Source: Promerops cafer (Eukaryota > Chordata > Aves > Passeriformes > Nectariniidae). From it: 64,000 nucleotides of DNA. The notes under the pieces were generated by a model. The model was not told the origin of the DNA. It saw only the letters and a list, made by a program, of their open reading frames with translations, and made no database searches. Positions 1-11,400 of this stretch are shown in pieces (the first letter of the stretch is position 1; the number at the start of each line of letters is the position of its first letter). A program made the position numbers and the translations under genes. The DNA is taken from assembly GCA_013398275.1 (NCBI GenBank), contig VZSE01008498.1, positions 577,873 through 641,872 on the forward strand, given 5' to 3'.

Positions 1-1840
1 CAGGAAAGATTTAATTATGTATCACAAGCTGAGAAGGTGTATAAATGTTTGCAAGATTGGATTTTTGGATAATAAATCCTTCAAGGCAGAGATTTTATTT
101 TAAAGTATACATTTGTACGTGAAAGCTGTTTCAAAACAATCAAGAATGTGACTTTGAAGCATGCCAGCTATTTTTGCCCCAGCTCCTCATGTGGCCATTC
201 TTAATCCAAACAGAGGATCTTTCTGAAATTGCTTCAAGCTAGTTTGGAAGTGGATTAGTGTAAAGGCCTCCTTGCTGGAGAATTAGAGTGAGCATAGGAG
301 GGGAGTGCCCATGGAGCTGCTTTTGTGGGGAAACTCTGGCCGGGCTGTTTTCCCACATCGATGCAGCTCATCACAGTAGGGCCCTGATATTGACTGGAGC
401 TTTTCTCTCCTCCTGCACCACATAAGCACTTATGACTGACAGCAATGCAAACTATTGAGTTGTTTGAACTGTTTATAGCTGCACTCTTTTTTGAAACATA
501 AGACATATCTCTTTTGGGTAGATTTCCTCCTGGTAGCAAACTGTCACTTCCCAGGTTTTGTGCTGCAGTGAGATGAATGCTTAGAAAGCAGGATACACTT
601 GATTTTATTCATAAAGCATTGCTCATGTGATAGAACATCCTGGCTCCATCTAATTAAGCGATAATTCACCATGGGCAGGAGCGTCTTTCAAAGCGGTTAT
701 TGACTGCCTCAGCTGGATACCTGAAGGGCTTGTGCTGCAGGCCACACACCTGGAAGAGCATTAGTCTTCTGGGAATTTATTTTCCAGAATGATTCAGTAA
801 TATTAAGTAAGTAGTTTTGTCCTGTGTTAAGGTTTTTTTGCTTATGTGGTGTTTATAATCTACACTGAGAGTAATGCCTGGCTTTGTGGAGCACAGCAGT
901 ATCTGTCTGGCAGCGATGTGACAGCTGAGTGCAGTCATTTCCTCTTCCAGGTGTGTTACCTGAATAGGGTCTATTTGCCCTCCTTAAAGGCCACTAGAGC
1001 TAAACTTTGCTGGAGGATGTATGGAGCTCTGATCAGGGCTTTACTAGTGCTTGCTCTCTTTTCTGCCTTTTGTTTAGATTTTGTGGAATGAAGCTTCAAA
1101 ATCAAAAGTAAGAAAGAAAGATCAGAGTGTAGGCTGAGTGGAGAAGAGAAGCATACACAGCCTCCGAGAAAGGGGAGAAAAGGGCATATTAAACCATTTG
1201 TGAAAAGAAAAGGAAGAAATTGTAAGTACCAAAAAGTGCAGAAGAGAAAAGGGAGAGTCAGGAAGCAGGTAACATCTTTATTGGAACATGGAAAAGCTGA
1301 GGGTAAAGGAAATACAGTTGCAAGAGATACTGAAAAGGGATTGCTGGTAGGAAAAATGGGCCATGAGAAGGTGTATGATCAGTATGATTTGTGATGGAAG
1401 GAAGTCTGGAAAATATCTGGTTAGAAGCTATGTTGATAGCTTTGCAAATCTGAGATATAGAACGGCAGTGGAAGAAAAGGCTCAGCAGCTCCAGCGAGTT
1501 TAGGCACACGCAGGAAGGAGGCTGGTGGCTGAGGGGATTAGGCACTTTGGGGAGCTGATCTGCTGTCCTTAGGTTACAGGGAAAAGTGCTAAGACTGATC
1601 AAAGTATGAAGATAGGAGCTACTGCTAAGAAGGCAGAAGGTGACTAGGAAAGACTTTTTCACACAAAGGCGCTTCAATGTCATCCAGGACTTGTACTGAG
1701 ATTTGATTCTTGTTCATATACCTTGGCAGCTGCATGATGGGTTTGCAGCTCTGCAGGAGTAGATTTTGTGGCAGTAGTGAGTAACTTGTGTTTTTACCCT
1801 TCCCATGAAAGAGTGAAAGAACAGTATGAATGAAGATCTT
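1..1840. other. Unannotated single-copy DNA
   Basis: I see no recognisable gene, RNA or mobile element here. The plus strand is purine-rich from about 1095 to 1330. This gives a short lysine/arginine-rich open frame (1200-1394, plus) with no domain I recognise; it is probably a by-product of base composition. The interval around 620-800 is AT-rich with TAATTA-like and CAGCTG motifs, but nothing in the sequence alone shows that it is regulatory. Confidence 0.6.
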
Positions 1841-1885
1841 TCGTGCATTTCGTGCATTTCTTGCATTTCTTGCATTTCTTGCATT
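1841..1885. repeat. 9-bp tandem repeat, five units
   Basis: Five head-to-tail 9-bp units are visible: two of the form tcgtgcatt followed by three of the form tcttgcatt, so the array has one variant position (g or t) that splits it into two blocks. Read on the minus strand it gives runs of Asn-Ala-Arg or Met-Gln-Glu/Met-His-Glu in overlapping frames, which are repeat artefacts and not proteins. Arrays this short usually vary in copy number between individuals. Confidence 0.85.
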
Positions 1886-2604
1886 GTTGAGCCCAGTGCC
1901 TCCACAATCACAGGTCCTGTGGTCCTTCAGGCCTGGCACAGAAAAAAGCAACAAACAAAAAATTTTTGCTTTGTGTCTTGAGTTTATATTCTGTTAAAAT
2001 TTGTGAAGAGTCATAGCATCTGAGTTACTTAATGTAGCAAATTCCTGTACAGCTCTCTCTTGCTTAATGTGGTCTTAGTATGAAAACTCATGTTGCATTA
2101 TGTTGTCTGGAAATATCTTTTATATATCTACATACAATTTATTTGAAAACATAGAAAAATAGCCATTGTGGGTGAGAACATGCATGGTTAATTATCCATC
2201 TGTAATAGCACTTTTGAGAGGCTCTTCCCTCACCTTTGTTGTTTCTTGTGGAAAATACCTTCACCCTTCTTCTCTCTTGTGGAGAAGATAAATAGACATA
2301 AAACACCATACTTAGAAAATCTTGTTAATTGTGGGTTCCTTCTTGTTATTTTTCCATTCAAAAGTTAAAGGAGATGGGCTGGGGATTTTCAAGGCACTAG
2401 ATGGGTATGGAGATGCTCTGTTACCTATCACTTGCATGTAAGTATGGCAATATCTTGCTGTAGACTGTGAGCATTGTTTTCCTGTTGTCTGCTGCTGATG
2501 GTGGTCATTCAGGACAGGAGAAGTGAAATGTTGCATGGAGTTATTGGGAAACAAAGCCAGCTTAGGTCCTGTCACTGCTGCACTTGCACTTCTTGTGTGG
2601 CTTA
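1886..2604. other. Unannotated single-copy DNA
   Basis: AT-rich sequence between the 9-bp tandem repeat and the LTR. Nothing recognisable; only short chance open frames. Confidence 0.55.
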
Positions 2605-3210
2605 TCCTCCATTGATTCAGGTGGTTCCTGCTACCACACAGCCACTTACTAATTCCCCCTCAGTGGGAGGGGGGAGAGAATTGGAAGAGTAAGAGTGTGA
2701 AAACTCATGGGTTGAGATAAAGACCGTTTAATACGTAAAGAAAAACTGCACACACAAGCAAACAAAAGCAAGGACTTAATTCACTGCCTCCTGTGGGCAG
2801 GCAGGTGTTCAGCCATCCCCAGGAAAACAGGGCTCCACACATCTAACGGTTTCCTGGGAAGACAAACACCAATGCTTTGAATCTTTTCCCCTTCCAGTCC
2901 CTTCTTCCCCCAGATTTTTTTGTATGCTGAACATCATGGCATACAGCATGTGGAATATCCCTTTGGTCTGTTGTCTGTATCACCAGCTGTCCCATCTGTG
3001 TCCCCTCCCAGTTCCTTGTGCACCCCCAGCCCACTCACTGCGGGGTGGTGTGAGAAGCAGAAAAGGCCTGTATGAACACATCTGAGCAGTAGCAAAACCA
3101 CCCCTGTGTTATCAACATGGTTTTCAGGACAAATGCAAACCCCAGCCCCACACTATCTAGAGTGAAGAAAATTAACTTTACTGCAGCCCACTGCTGTATC
3201 TGACACTCAG
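2605..3210 (-). mobile_element. Diverged solo LTR of an avian endogenous retrovirus
   Basis: From about 2618 to 3200 the sequence follows, with many substitutions, an LTR I know as abundant in songbird genomes. Recognisable blocks are the g-rich stretch at 2665-2685, the 'gggttgagataaaga' block near 2710, the 'gcaggcaggtgttcagccatc' region near 2800, the 'gaatatccctttggtc' block near 2955, 'cttgtgcacccccagcc' near 3015 and 'gtgttatcaacatgg' near 3105. Read on the minus strand the layout is that of an LTR: U3, a degraded TATA-like site (2917-2927) and an ATTAAA polyadenylation signal (2727-2732), which is why I call minus. No gag, pol or env sequence flanks it, so it is a solo LTR. Both ends are uncertain by tens of bases, and I could not find a target-site duplication. 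The family assignment is from memory. Confidence 0.65.
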
Positions 3211-5189
3211 GTAATAATATGATTAAGACATAAGATTTTATTTCTCTATTAATCATGGAGTTTGGCTTTTATGGTCAATATATTTTGTTTACAGGGTGGG
3301 TGAGGTTCTTGTTTTGTTGCTTTAATGTCAGGCTAGCAGAAAATGTGTCTTTTTCTAAGTCAATAAAGAAAGCCCAGCAATAGCACTTGCTTGTGTGTGT
3401 GTAAGATAGCAGTTTTACTGTCATAAATATGCCTTAAAATAGAAAGTTTCTTCAGTTAAATTTAGGGTTTTGCTGTTGTAGAAGTTTAACCATCTCGGAG
3501 AAGGCTAAACACACACAACTATTTCTTTTCTAGGCCTGGTACAACCTTCTAGAGTTAACTTCCTAGATGAATAAGTGAGTTTACTTTCATTGGTTGGGAC
3601 TATGTCATGATGGCTTAAGTTCTGTTGCAACTGGATTTAGCCAAAAGGTGTTAGTCAAAATGTAGATCAGTTGCATCAGTTCTGCACCTTCAGAGAGCAC
3701 CTAGACAGACTCTGCAGTGAAAGAAAGTGCTGTGCATATTTAGCAAACCAGGCACAAGGCATCTCTCTGGCCTCATGATGATGTAGGAGCTCATAGTGGG
3801 ATTAGAGGATTTCTCCCATTCAGTCTGTCACAACCAGTGGATGGTGATGTTTTTAACTGGCTGGCGAGTATGTGGCGATGTTCAGATAGGACAGACACTG
3901 TTCAGTCTCTGGTTGAATAGGTCACACACCCCTCTGAGTGGTGAAATGTGTCATTAGCTGTATTTTGGGCATCAGCTCATTGGCTCTGTGACATGGTAGG
4001 CAGAGGAATGCAGGCTGAGACCAACATGCCATGAGTGAGTTTGAGACACTTTCCCTGCTAAGAGTAGATCTGGTTTGGTTTCTTTACCATATCCTTGTGT
4101 TTTTCTGAGTTCTGTGCTGGAATCTGCACCTCCCAGTCCCTCTTTCTGGTGGCCAGAAGGAACACTAGCATGGATTTGATATGTCCTGCCCCACAATTCT
4201 GTTCCATATCCAGGTTAAACAGGTCCTCTGGAAAGCAAAGTGTCTTGGTCCCAGCTGCACTCAGTCCTGCCTTCTGGGGTCAGTGAAGATGTAAGGCAGT
4301 GAGAGTAGAAGCCCTTCCCTGCGAGGCCCGGGACAATGAGAAGTGTGGAGACAGGAATTCTCCTTGAAGCATTTTCAGGTGAAAGCTACAGGTAATATTT
4401 GGGCTGGGTTGGCAAGAGTAAGGCTGTTGTCTATATGTTCCCTGCAGCAAGCTTGTGATACCTGGCTGACAAGTGTCACAAAACCCAAATGAGTAACTGC
4501 AGCAGGCTTTACTTCAGCGTGTCTTTCCTTGAGTGAATTTTCATTTGCATTTGTGTCACTTGTTCAGATTTCCCCTAATCTAATGGTAATTTCCATCCTC
4601 TGAAGAATGGCAAAATAATCAATCTATTTGACCTTCCTTTAGGTGATAGAAGGAAAATATTGAGCGAGGCTCATACCTGCACCAGGTGATGTACTGCTGC
4701 CCCAGGGCCACCTGGAAGTTTCTGCCTCAGAGTTTATCCATCTATCCTGTTTTCATATCAACTGCTCTAGGAGAAACCCTTAAAAACCTGGATAGGAGGC
4801 CAATGTAAATATAAAATCAGAGAGAAAAGTTCTATATTTTCTTCCTTTCGAGATCCACTTTCAATATTTTCAATGTACCAGTTCAGCTGATAAAATTATC
4901 TGGCCCATAAAATCTCCAATCACTGTCAGCTAAAAGCCTCTTGAGCAACAGAGTATCTGGTGAGCCTGCCCGAAATGAGTCTGTTGTGTTTAGTGTACAC
5001 ATGACCTGTTCTGTAGACCACTGAAGGTGATTAACCTCTTTTGTTCTGCAATAGAATTGTATTAAGATCACAGAATTATTTAATGAGGTTTAGCCATGGA
5101 GATGCTAATCTGTATCTGGAATGTGCTCCTTAAGCTTTTCCATCTAGATCTTCAAGCTCAGACTCTGACAATTTAGGTGAAAGTGGTTT
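3211..5189. other. Unannotated single-copy DNA
   Basis: About 2 kb between the LTR and the inverted repeat. No gene, RNA or repeat recognised. Overlapping short open frames on both strands near 3970-4290 do not resemble known proteins. Confidence 0.6.
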
Positions 5190-5410
5190 TGTCTGCACAG
5201 GAAAACTCAAGAATCAGAAGTAATTAATGGATTTAATAGGTGGATTAGTTAAATCAGATTAATTCCTGAACTTCTTCCAAAGCAAATTAAACTAAACCAA
5301 GTTAAGGCCACTTTCATTCTGAGTAAAAGCATCCACTTGCCAACTTAATGCAGTTTAACTAATCTTATTAAAAAGTGAATTAGGATTACTTTTCCTGAAT
5401 ACTCCCCCTA
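5190..5410. repeat. Imperfect inverted repeat, possible relic of a DNA transposon (MITE)
   Basis: The segment folds on itself. The 11-bp block gattagttaaa at about 5243-5253 is exactly inverted as tttaactaatc at about 5353-5363. Around it the arms continue imperfectly: 'aagtaat', 'tttaata' and 'attaa' blocks in the left arm line up with their complements in the right arm. The middle (about 5280-5330) is rich in aaattaaact-type motifs. An internally palindromic, AT-rich unit of about 200 bp fits an old non-autonomous DNA transposon of the kind scattered in birds, crocodilians and turtles, but I cannot name a family. It could also be a chance AT-rich palindrome. Confidence 0.4.
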
Positions 5411-8400
5411 GTTCCTTTGCATTAAAACATAAATGCCTTTACCTGTGCCTTCTTCAGGGTTTCTGGGCTTGATTGAACCTGACACTAAGATTAGATCCTA
5501 TGATTAATACTCAGGAAAATATCTACATGGCTGCTAGGAATAAAGTGAATAGATTTTTATGAAATTCGATGTGCAAAATTAAAACAGTCCAGGCTATGTA
5601 TCTTCCCTATTTTCAATGTTTGTACTGTGGATGCTTACATGCAGAGTGACAAAGGTATCTAATTTTAGCAGCAAACTGGATTGAAGTAGCATGAGGGGTG
5701 GGCAGGTTGAATCACCTGAATTCTTACTGGATCAGAGGAGGATCAGAGTACGCTAAGGGTGTTATGATCCTCCTTATGTAATCTGATTTTCTGCTATTCA
5801 AGGTTAGCGGGTGAGTTGTACCTTAAGTCCTGCTGAGTGCTGAATGACTGAGAAAGTTTTGAAGTTCTTCTCTGTTATGAATCCTGACTTTGAGCTGGTG
5901 TCTGCTCAGGTGGAGAAATCAGTCTGTGTGCCCAGCTCCCTGGCTTTTTTGTGAGTGTGGCAGAACCTTTGTCTCCTGCAGTTTCACTCTAAGGAGCGTG
6001 GCTTTTTCCACTTTTTGTTGGTCTAATCCCAATGGAGACAGAGTACTGGGAACTTCTGCATTTGATCTGGCCAGTCTGTGCCAAGTCTGACTTTGCTTAG
6101 CTATGCAGTGGTTAAAAGAAAAAGACAGTGCTGTTTTCATTTTATTTTGTATTTGTTTTCTCAGGTCAGTAACAAAAACTAATTTTCTCACTTTGAAAAG
6201 AAGACATGTATATCTGGTATGAAGTTGAAAATTACACTATCAGATCTTTAGCACAGTGTGTGTAACTATAAAATACTTATTGTTGAAAAGTGGTGTGCAA
6301 TGCAGCTTACTGACTAAAGGTCAGGATTGCAGAAAATTATAACCAGTATTTAAAATCATGAGCAGGTAAGTTATTTTCTTTCTCTGTGTATTTGCCCTTG
6401 TTTGAACATCCTACTACAAGACTGCAATATGTACCTTAAATTCAGCAACCGGTAGCACCAGAGTAGAAAGGGGGCTGTGAAAGCACATCTATTGATTTTT
6501 AGTGTGACAGTGTGTAGTCTCAGCAGTTGGTTCATGTGCTCTCGTGTGGGATATCAGGGCTTAAAATCCTTACGATCGTTCTGATTTTGATGAGACTTGT
6601 CATGTGAAGAAGTCGTGATTCCTGTCAGCTGAATTATAATGCACAATTATGCTGCTGCTTTTTTGGATCTGTGAAACCGTGATTCACAAAATCATCCTAA
6701 AGCTGTTCTTGCTTTATTGACTTATGTCTCTGTTGCTGGAAATGGATTATTTTTGATTGGAAGGGGGTTTGAAAGAATAAGAAAGGCACTTGCCTTGTGA
6801 AGATTTTTGAGAGAACATGTCATGCTATGTTTGAGCTGGTCGGTCTCAGAAGCAAGACGGGCACATTGTTCCAGTGTGGTACCTGAGCTCATCTTCTTGA
6901 CCTGAGCTAGTTACCACACACAGCTCTGTGTTGTGCTTCTAGATTTGCTTCCTAGAAACTCTTGTGTCTACCTCACTGCATGGTGTAGTTAGGCCTGAAG
7001 AAGACACACCAGCTCCCAGTTAGGTCTCTAGAAAATGTTTGGGTAAAGATTTTTGAAGATGGGAAAGACCCTATCTTAATTAACATCATGACCTCTTTAC
7101 ATCACTCAAGGAATGTAAAATGAACTTAGAATGAAGGTAAGTATAGCTGAAAATTACACAGATTCTCTTCTCCATTGCTGGTGATGCAAGAGGGCTTTGG
7201 TCTAGAATATTTTTTGGTCCTTTCGCAAAAAAAATCTTTTCTACGGTGCATGTTAAATAAAATCATAATAATTCCCTCTTAACAGACAGTCCACAAACTG
7301 TTTTCTCATGCACCTCTGTTTTTTGGTTTTTTTTTAATGTGACTTTGTTTGAAAGGACAAAGTGGGTATCAAAATATGAAAAGTTTTCTTCCTTGAAAAG
7401 TGGCCAGGTTTTACTCAAGAAAAGGCAATGCACTTTTAATGTTGATCTGTGGCACTTTCCCCTAACCTGTTTGATCTGATCTGTTACTAAATCCCAACAC
7501 TTTGTAATGCAATAAACTCCCAGTCTTTGATTACATCTGACACCAACAGTGGAGCACTGATCAGAAAAATCTCACTTTGATTTCTCTGGGTAGTGGATCA
7601 GATGCAGCAGTCAGAAGGAAGGAGATAAAGAATAAATGAACAACACAAAAAAGTGCACTTTTCATCTCTGTCCACAAAGATGTTCTTTAGAACTACAGAT
7701 ATTCAGTTCTTTTTTATTCTTAGAGTGAGCAAAACCTTTCTATATACAGTACCTAAAAATCACAGAATAATATGAAATGTCTTTTGTAAAAAGTATGAAT
7801 CAGTGCATACATGGTGATAGGGTATTTCCAGTTGGTCTTTCTGGTATATAACCCTTCACACCCTTGCATCTGCAGTCTCCTAGCCCGTTCCTGAAAAACA
7901 GATGCAAGTTGCAGATCTGTTCAAATGCCAGCATCATATCTATCAGTCTTCTGTGTTTAAATCTGATTAGGGATAGTTGAAAACTTTCAGATTCTTAAAT
8001 CCAAGAGTTCAGGCACTGCTTGTATCCACAAGTCTTGAGACCTCCTTTTGGGATGCAGGTACCGTATCTTCTCTGGTGTCTCCATTCTGAGACCAGAGGT
8101 TTGCACAACATAAGAACTCTCAGTCCCAGATTATTGTTGGTCCTTCACACTTCTGTTGTAACATGGACAAATTCCAAACTCTTTCTTCATCTACAACAGT
8201 ATGGAAGCTCTAGCTATGGTGTAGGTTTCTCAGGTGTTCAGAGTAGTCTCTGTTTGTCCAGAATCCCATCCCACCCGAAGATCTTCCTCTTCCAAAGTTG
8301 TTGTAATTGCCTGTGCATGTCCTGAGCTCACAGCATGCCACTACATGTGTAACAGAGTTTAGGTGCCTCTGTCAACTGCTAACTGGAATGGGATTCTCAA

Positions 8401-11400
8401 GGTCTTAATCAATGAGTGTTTTAAGAATAACATGAAGGAATTGTGTATTCTTCTTAGCTGTACTTTTAAATAGAAATATTTCCTTGAGTTACGGATTTGA
8501 GTTATAATTTTTCATGTTGCCTTCCATATTCACACTGTTTCTGTGATTTGGGTAAGTGATGATTAGAGCTATTCTAAAAGTAACTGTTTTCGTATCAGTA
8601 GCAGGGCTGAAGTGAGAAAGGACAGGCACATTAATTATATGGCACACTTTATTTCCAATGCCAGCTCCTGCTAGGGCAGGAAATGTTTCTCATTACTCCA
8701 GAGTCTCTTTTGGCTCATGCACCTTTGGAGTTGGAAGCCAAGGTATTTTAGGAAGTTTCTTGTTCATTTAAAATAAAATGTACAGTAATTAGACAGAGCA
8801 ACCAGTGCCAAATGCAGTGCATCACATATGAAATACTTAATTACAGAGAAAAGTTATGTGTTCCAATTGACAGAGTAATCTGTACTCTAATTTACTTGTC
8901 TTGCAACTCATTACATCTGAGATATTGATTTTCCAGTAGATGACTTTACTGCATTTTATCTCTGAGTCCTTGGTTTGAGTCTGATCTGTGAACCTCTGTC
9001 AAATGAGCTTGGGAAGCTCAAACCTCTGTTAGGTGGTGCCTGTGGGATAATCAAAGTAGACAAACTTCAATAGTGCCGGTAATTTGTAAATAAAGGGCAG
9101 ACAGAAATGAGTCATTTAAAATGATGTGTCTTTTGAGACTTATAAGACCATGTCCTAGCAGGTAGCTGAAGTGAGCAGTGATTACTTTTTAATTATATGT
9201 ACCTTGACTTTTAGGGTTTAATATCTCATTTATTTCAATTATACTGTGTGAAGTTTCCTGCATTAAGCCGAAGGGGGTAGAAAAACTGGAATCATTAAAC
9301 CTTGTTCTGATCTTTCATAAAAAGTTGAATACCTTGAGAGTGTGCTTTACTACATGAAGTAGTAGCTCAATTACAGGTGAGATCAACTGCTAACCTTGGT
9401 GGGGGAAGCATGAGAAACTATTAACCTTTTTAGCAATTAGCTAAAGCACTGCTTTTAGAGGAGTTTTTATAAATCATATTTTTCAGAAGTTTTTATCATT
9501 TGTAGGTATTGAGCATTTTGACAAAAGTTATTTGTGCTAAGCAACTCAAAGCAACAAGACTTCATTGATATGAATCATGCTCCCCATGTTTTCTTTATGG
9601 GGTTTTATTTTTGTTTTGGTTCATTTCCTTTTTTGACAAATAACTCACTGGGATGTTATCTTTTGTGTTGAGCTTTTTTTTCCCCCCCCTAAAGTAAATG
9701 GGTAGTTTTCCAAAGTGTTTACTGACTAATTTATTGGTGGACACATTATGCTATTGTTTGCCAACTAACACTGGGATCTTGACCAGCCTCAAGATCCATT
9801 TAGAGCTGTATTTCCTAAGACCAGCAGTATCCAATACTGCATCTTTTAGAGAAAGATTAGAATCTAATCTTTCATTGGAAGATTTGCAGTTATATCTCAA
9901 TGCACACTGATATCTGAAAGCAAACAGATTGGTGTTACCGAAATGTATTTTTTCAGGTAGCTTCTTTTTAATCCTAGGGAAATCTTTGTTTCAATAGTGT
10001 CTTGTGGAACTGAATTTCATGTGTTTCATCAGTTTTAAAAATATCTTCTCTTTTAGAATGTTTCCTTATTAGCTTGGATCCGGTTGCTGCATTTCAGTAT
10101 ACATTACTTATTTCATAGATTGTTATATTCCCAGGTCTTGAGTTCTTTTGCTTTTCACACAAAAATTGTATTTCTTTTTCTTTGTTTTCAATCTGTTCCA
10201 AAATGGAGATCTTTCTGTGTATTTAATTGGTTTTATTGCCCTTCCCTTTTCTGTACTACTTGTGCTTTGGTTTTGGAGATACTGGATGACCAGAAAGCAA
10301 ATGTGCTTGTGCTGTTGCTTTCATATAATGCCACTTTGGTACTTTCCAGATTGCTTGTTATCTGTTTCTAAATGAAGGCTAAAAGGTTATTTGTGGTTTT
10401 CATACTGCCATTGGACTTTGTGCTATTCAGAAAGATGTCTAATTCTTTTTCTAAATGATTATGGGCACAAGCCGTCAGAGCATGCCAGGAGTTCATCCTG
10501 TTCCTTCCATTATTCAGCATTCAACTCCATTTAAGATGCATTTGCTACTAGGTTATTCAGTTTCCCTAATTACATTAGATTACTTGGTCACGGATCATTC
10601 TGTAAACCGTGTGAGTTAGAAGAAAATAAACAGGTTCTCTCTCCCATCAAAAAAGATAGTTTACTTTCCCCAGTATCAAATTTCAGATCACTCGCATTTT
10701 AAAATATTTCTTTTCAATCTTATAGTCACATGGGAAGACACCTGCCTTTTGGGAGTGCCCTTTCTTTTCAAGGAATGTCCTCACTTAAAGGCTTTAGAAC
10801 AGGGAACAGCGTGCAGGCTCAGAGTCCAAATTCTTCCAGTCCTATTGGTTATTCTTACATATAACTTCTTTCTTCCACATGATTTTTGTGACAGATTTGA
10901 ACTGGTTGTGCTTTCAACATTTTCTTTTTAAGATGAGATCTTTTCTGAAGATGTTGCCTTCAGGCTAAGTGGAATCTGGATTTTATTTAATTTTTGCCTC
11001 TCTGTACCAATTGGAATGTTGTTTAGCACAGTGGCTGGCAATCTTTTTGGATCACTGCTATGTCCTGCCTGAGTGCTGCATTTTCTCCCCCAATATTTAG
11101 ATCTTTTCCTTGCTGTGTGATGATGAGAACCATCTGGCACCTGAATTAGGTAGTCCCAGCAGAAGAAAAAGGTTCTTATTTATCAAAGGAAGCCTTTCCC
11201 ATTTACAATAAGGGACTAGCACACGTTTCAATTTCTGACTTCCAGAACAAGACAAGTGTTATAGTGCAGGCCTGAGGCATGGCAGCCTGAATATTATTTA
11301 ACTCACAGAATGAGGCAACACTGTAATGAGATCACTGAGGATATCATAAGGATGTGTCTGTGGGATCACGAGTTACTAGGGCTACTGGAAGCAATATAGC

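Noticed and set aside
1200..1394. Lys/Arg-rich 64-codon frame as a small basic protein
   Set aside because: The purine-rich strand composition alone produces such a frame; no other support.
6361..6372. Good donor GCAG|GTAAGTT
   Set aside because: All upstream frames hit stop codons within a few codons and no acceptor is nearby, so there is no exon to end here.
8190..8330. Gly/Asn/Tyr/Arg-rich minus-strand translation resembling an hnRNP A tail
   Set aside because: Only about ten residues look alike, in-frame stops follow, and no RNA-recognition motif or pseudogene body is present.
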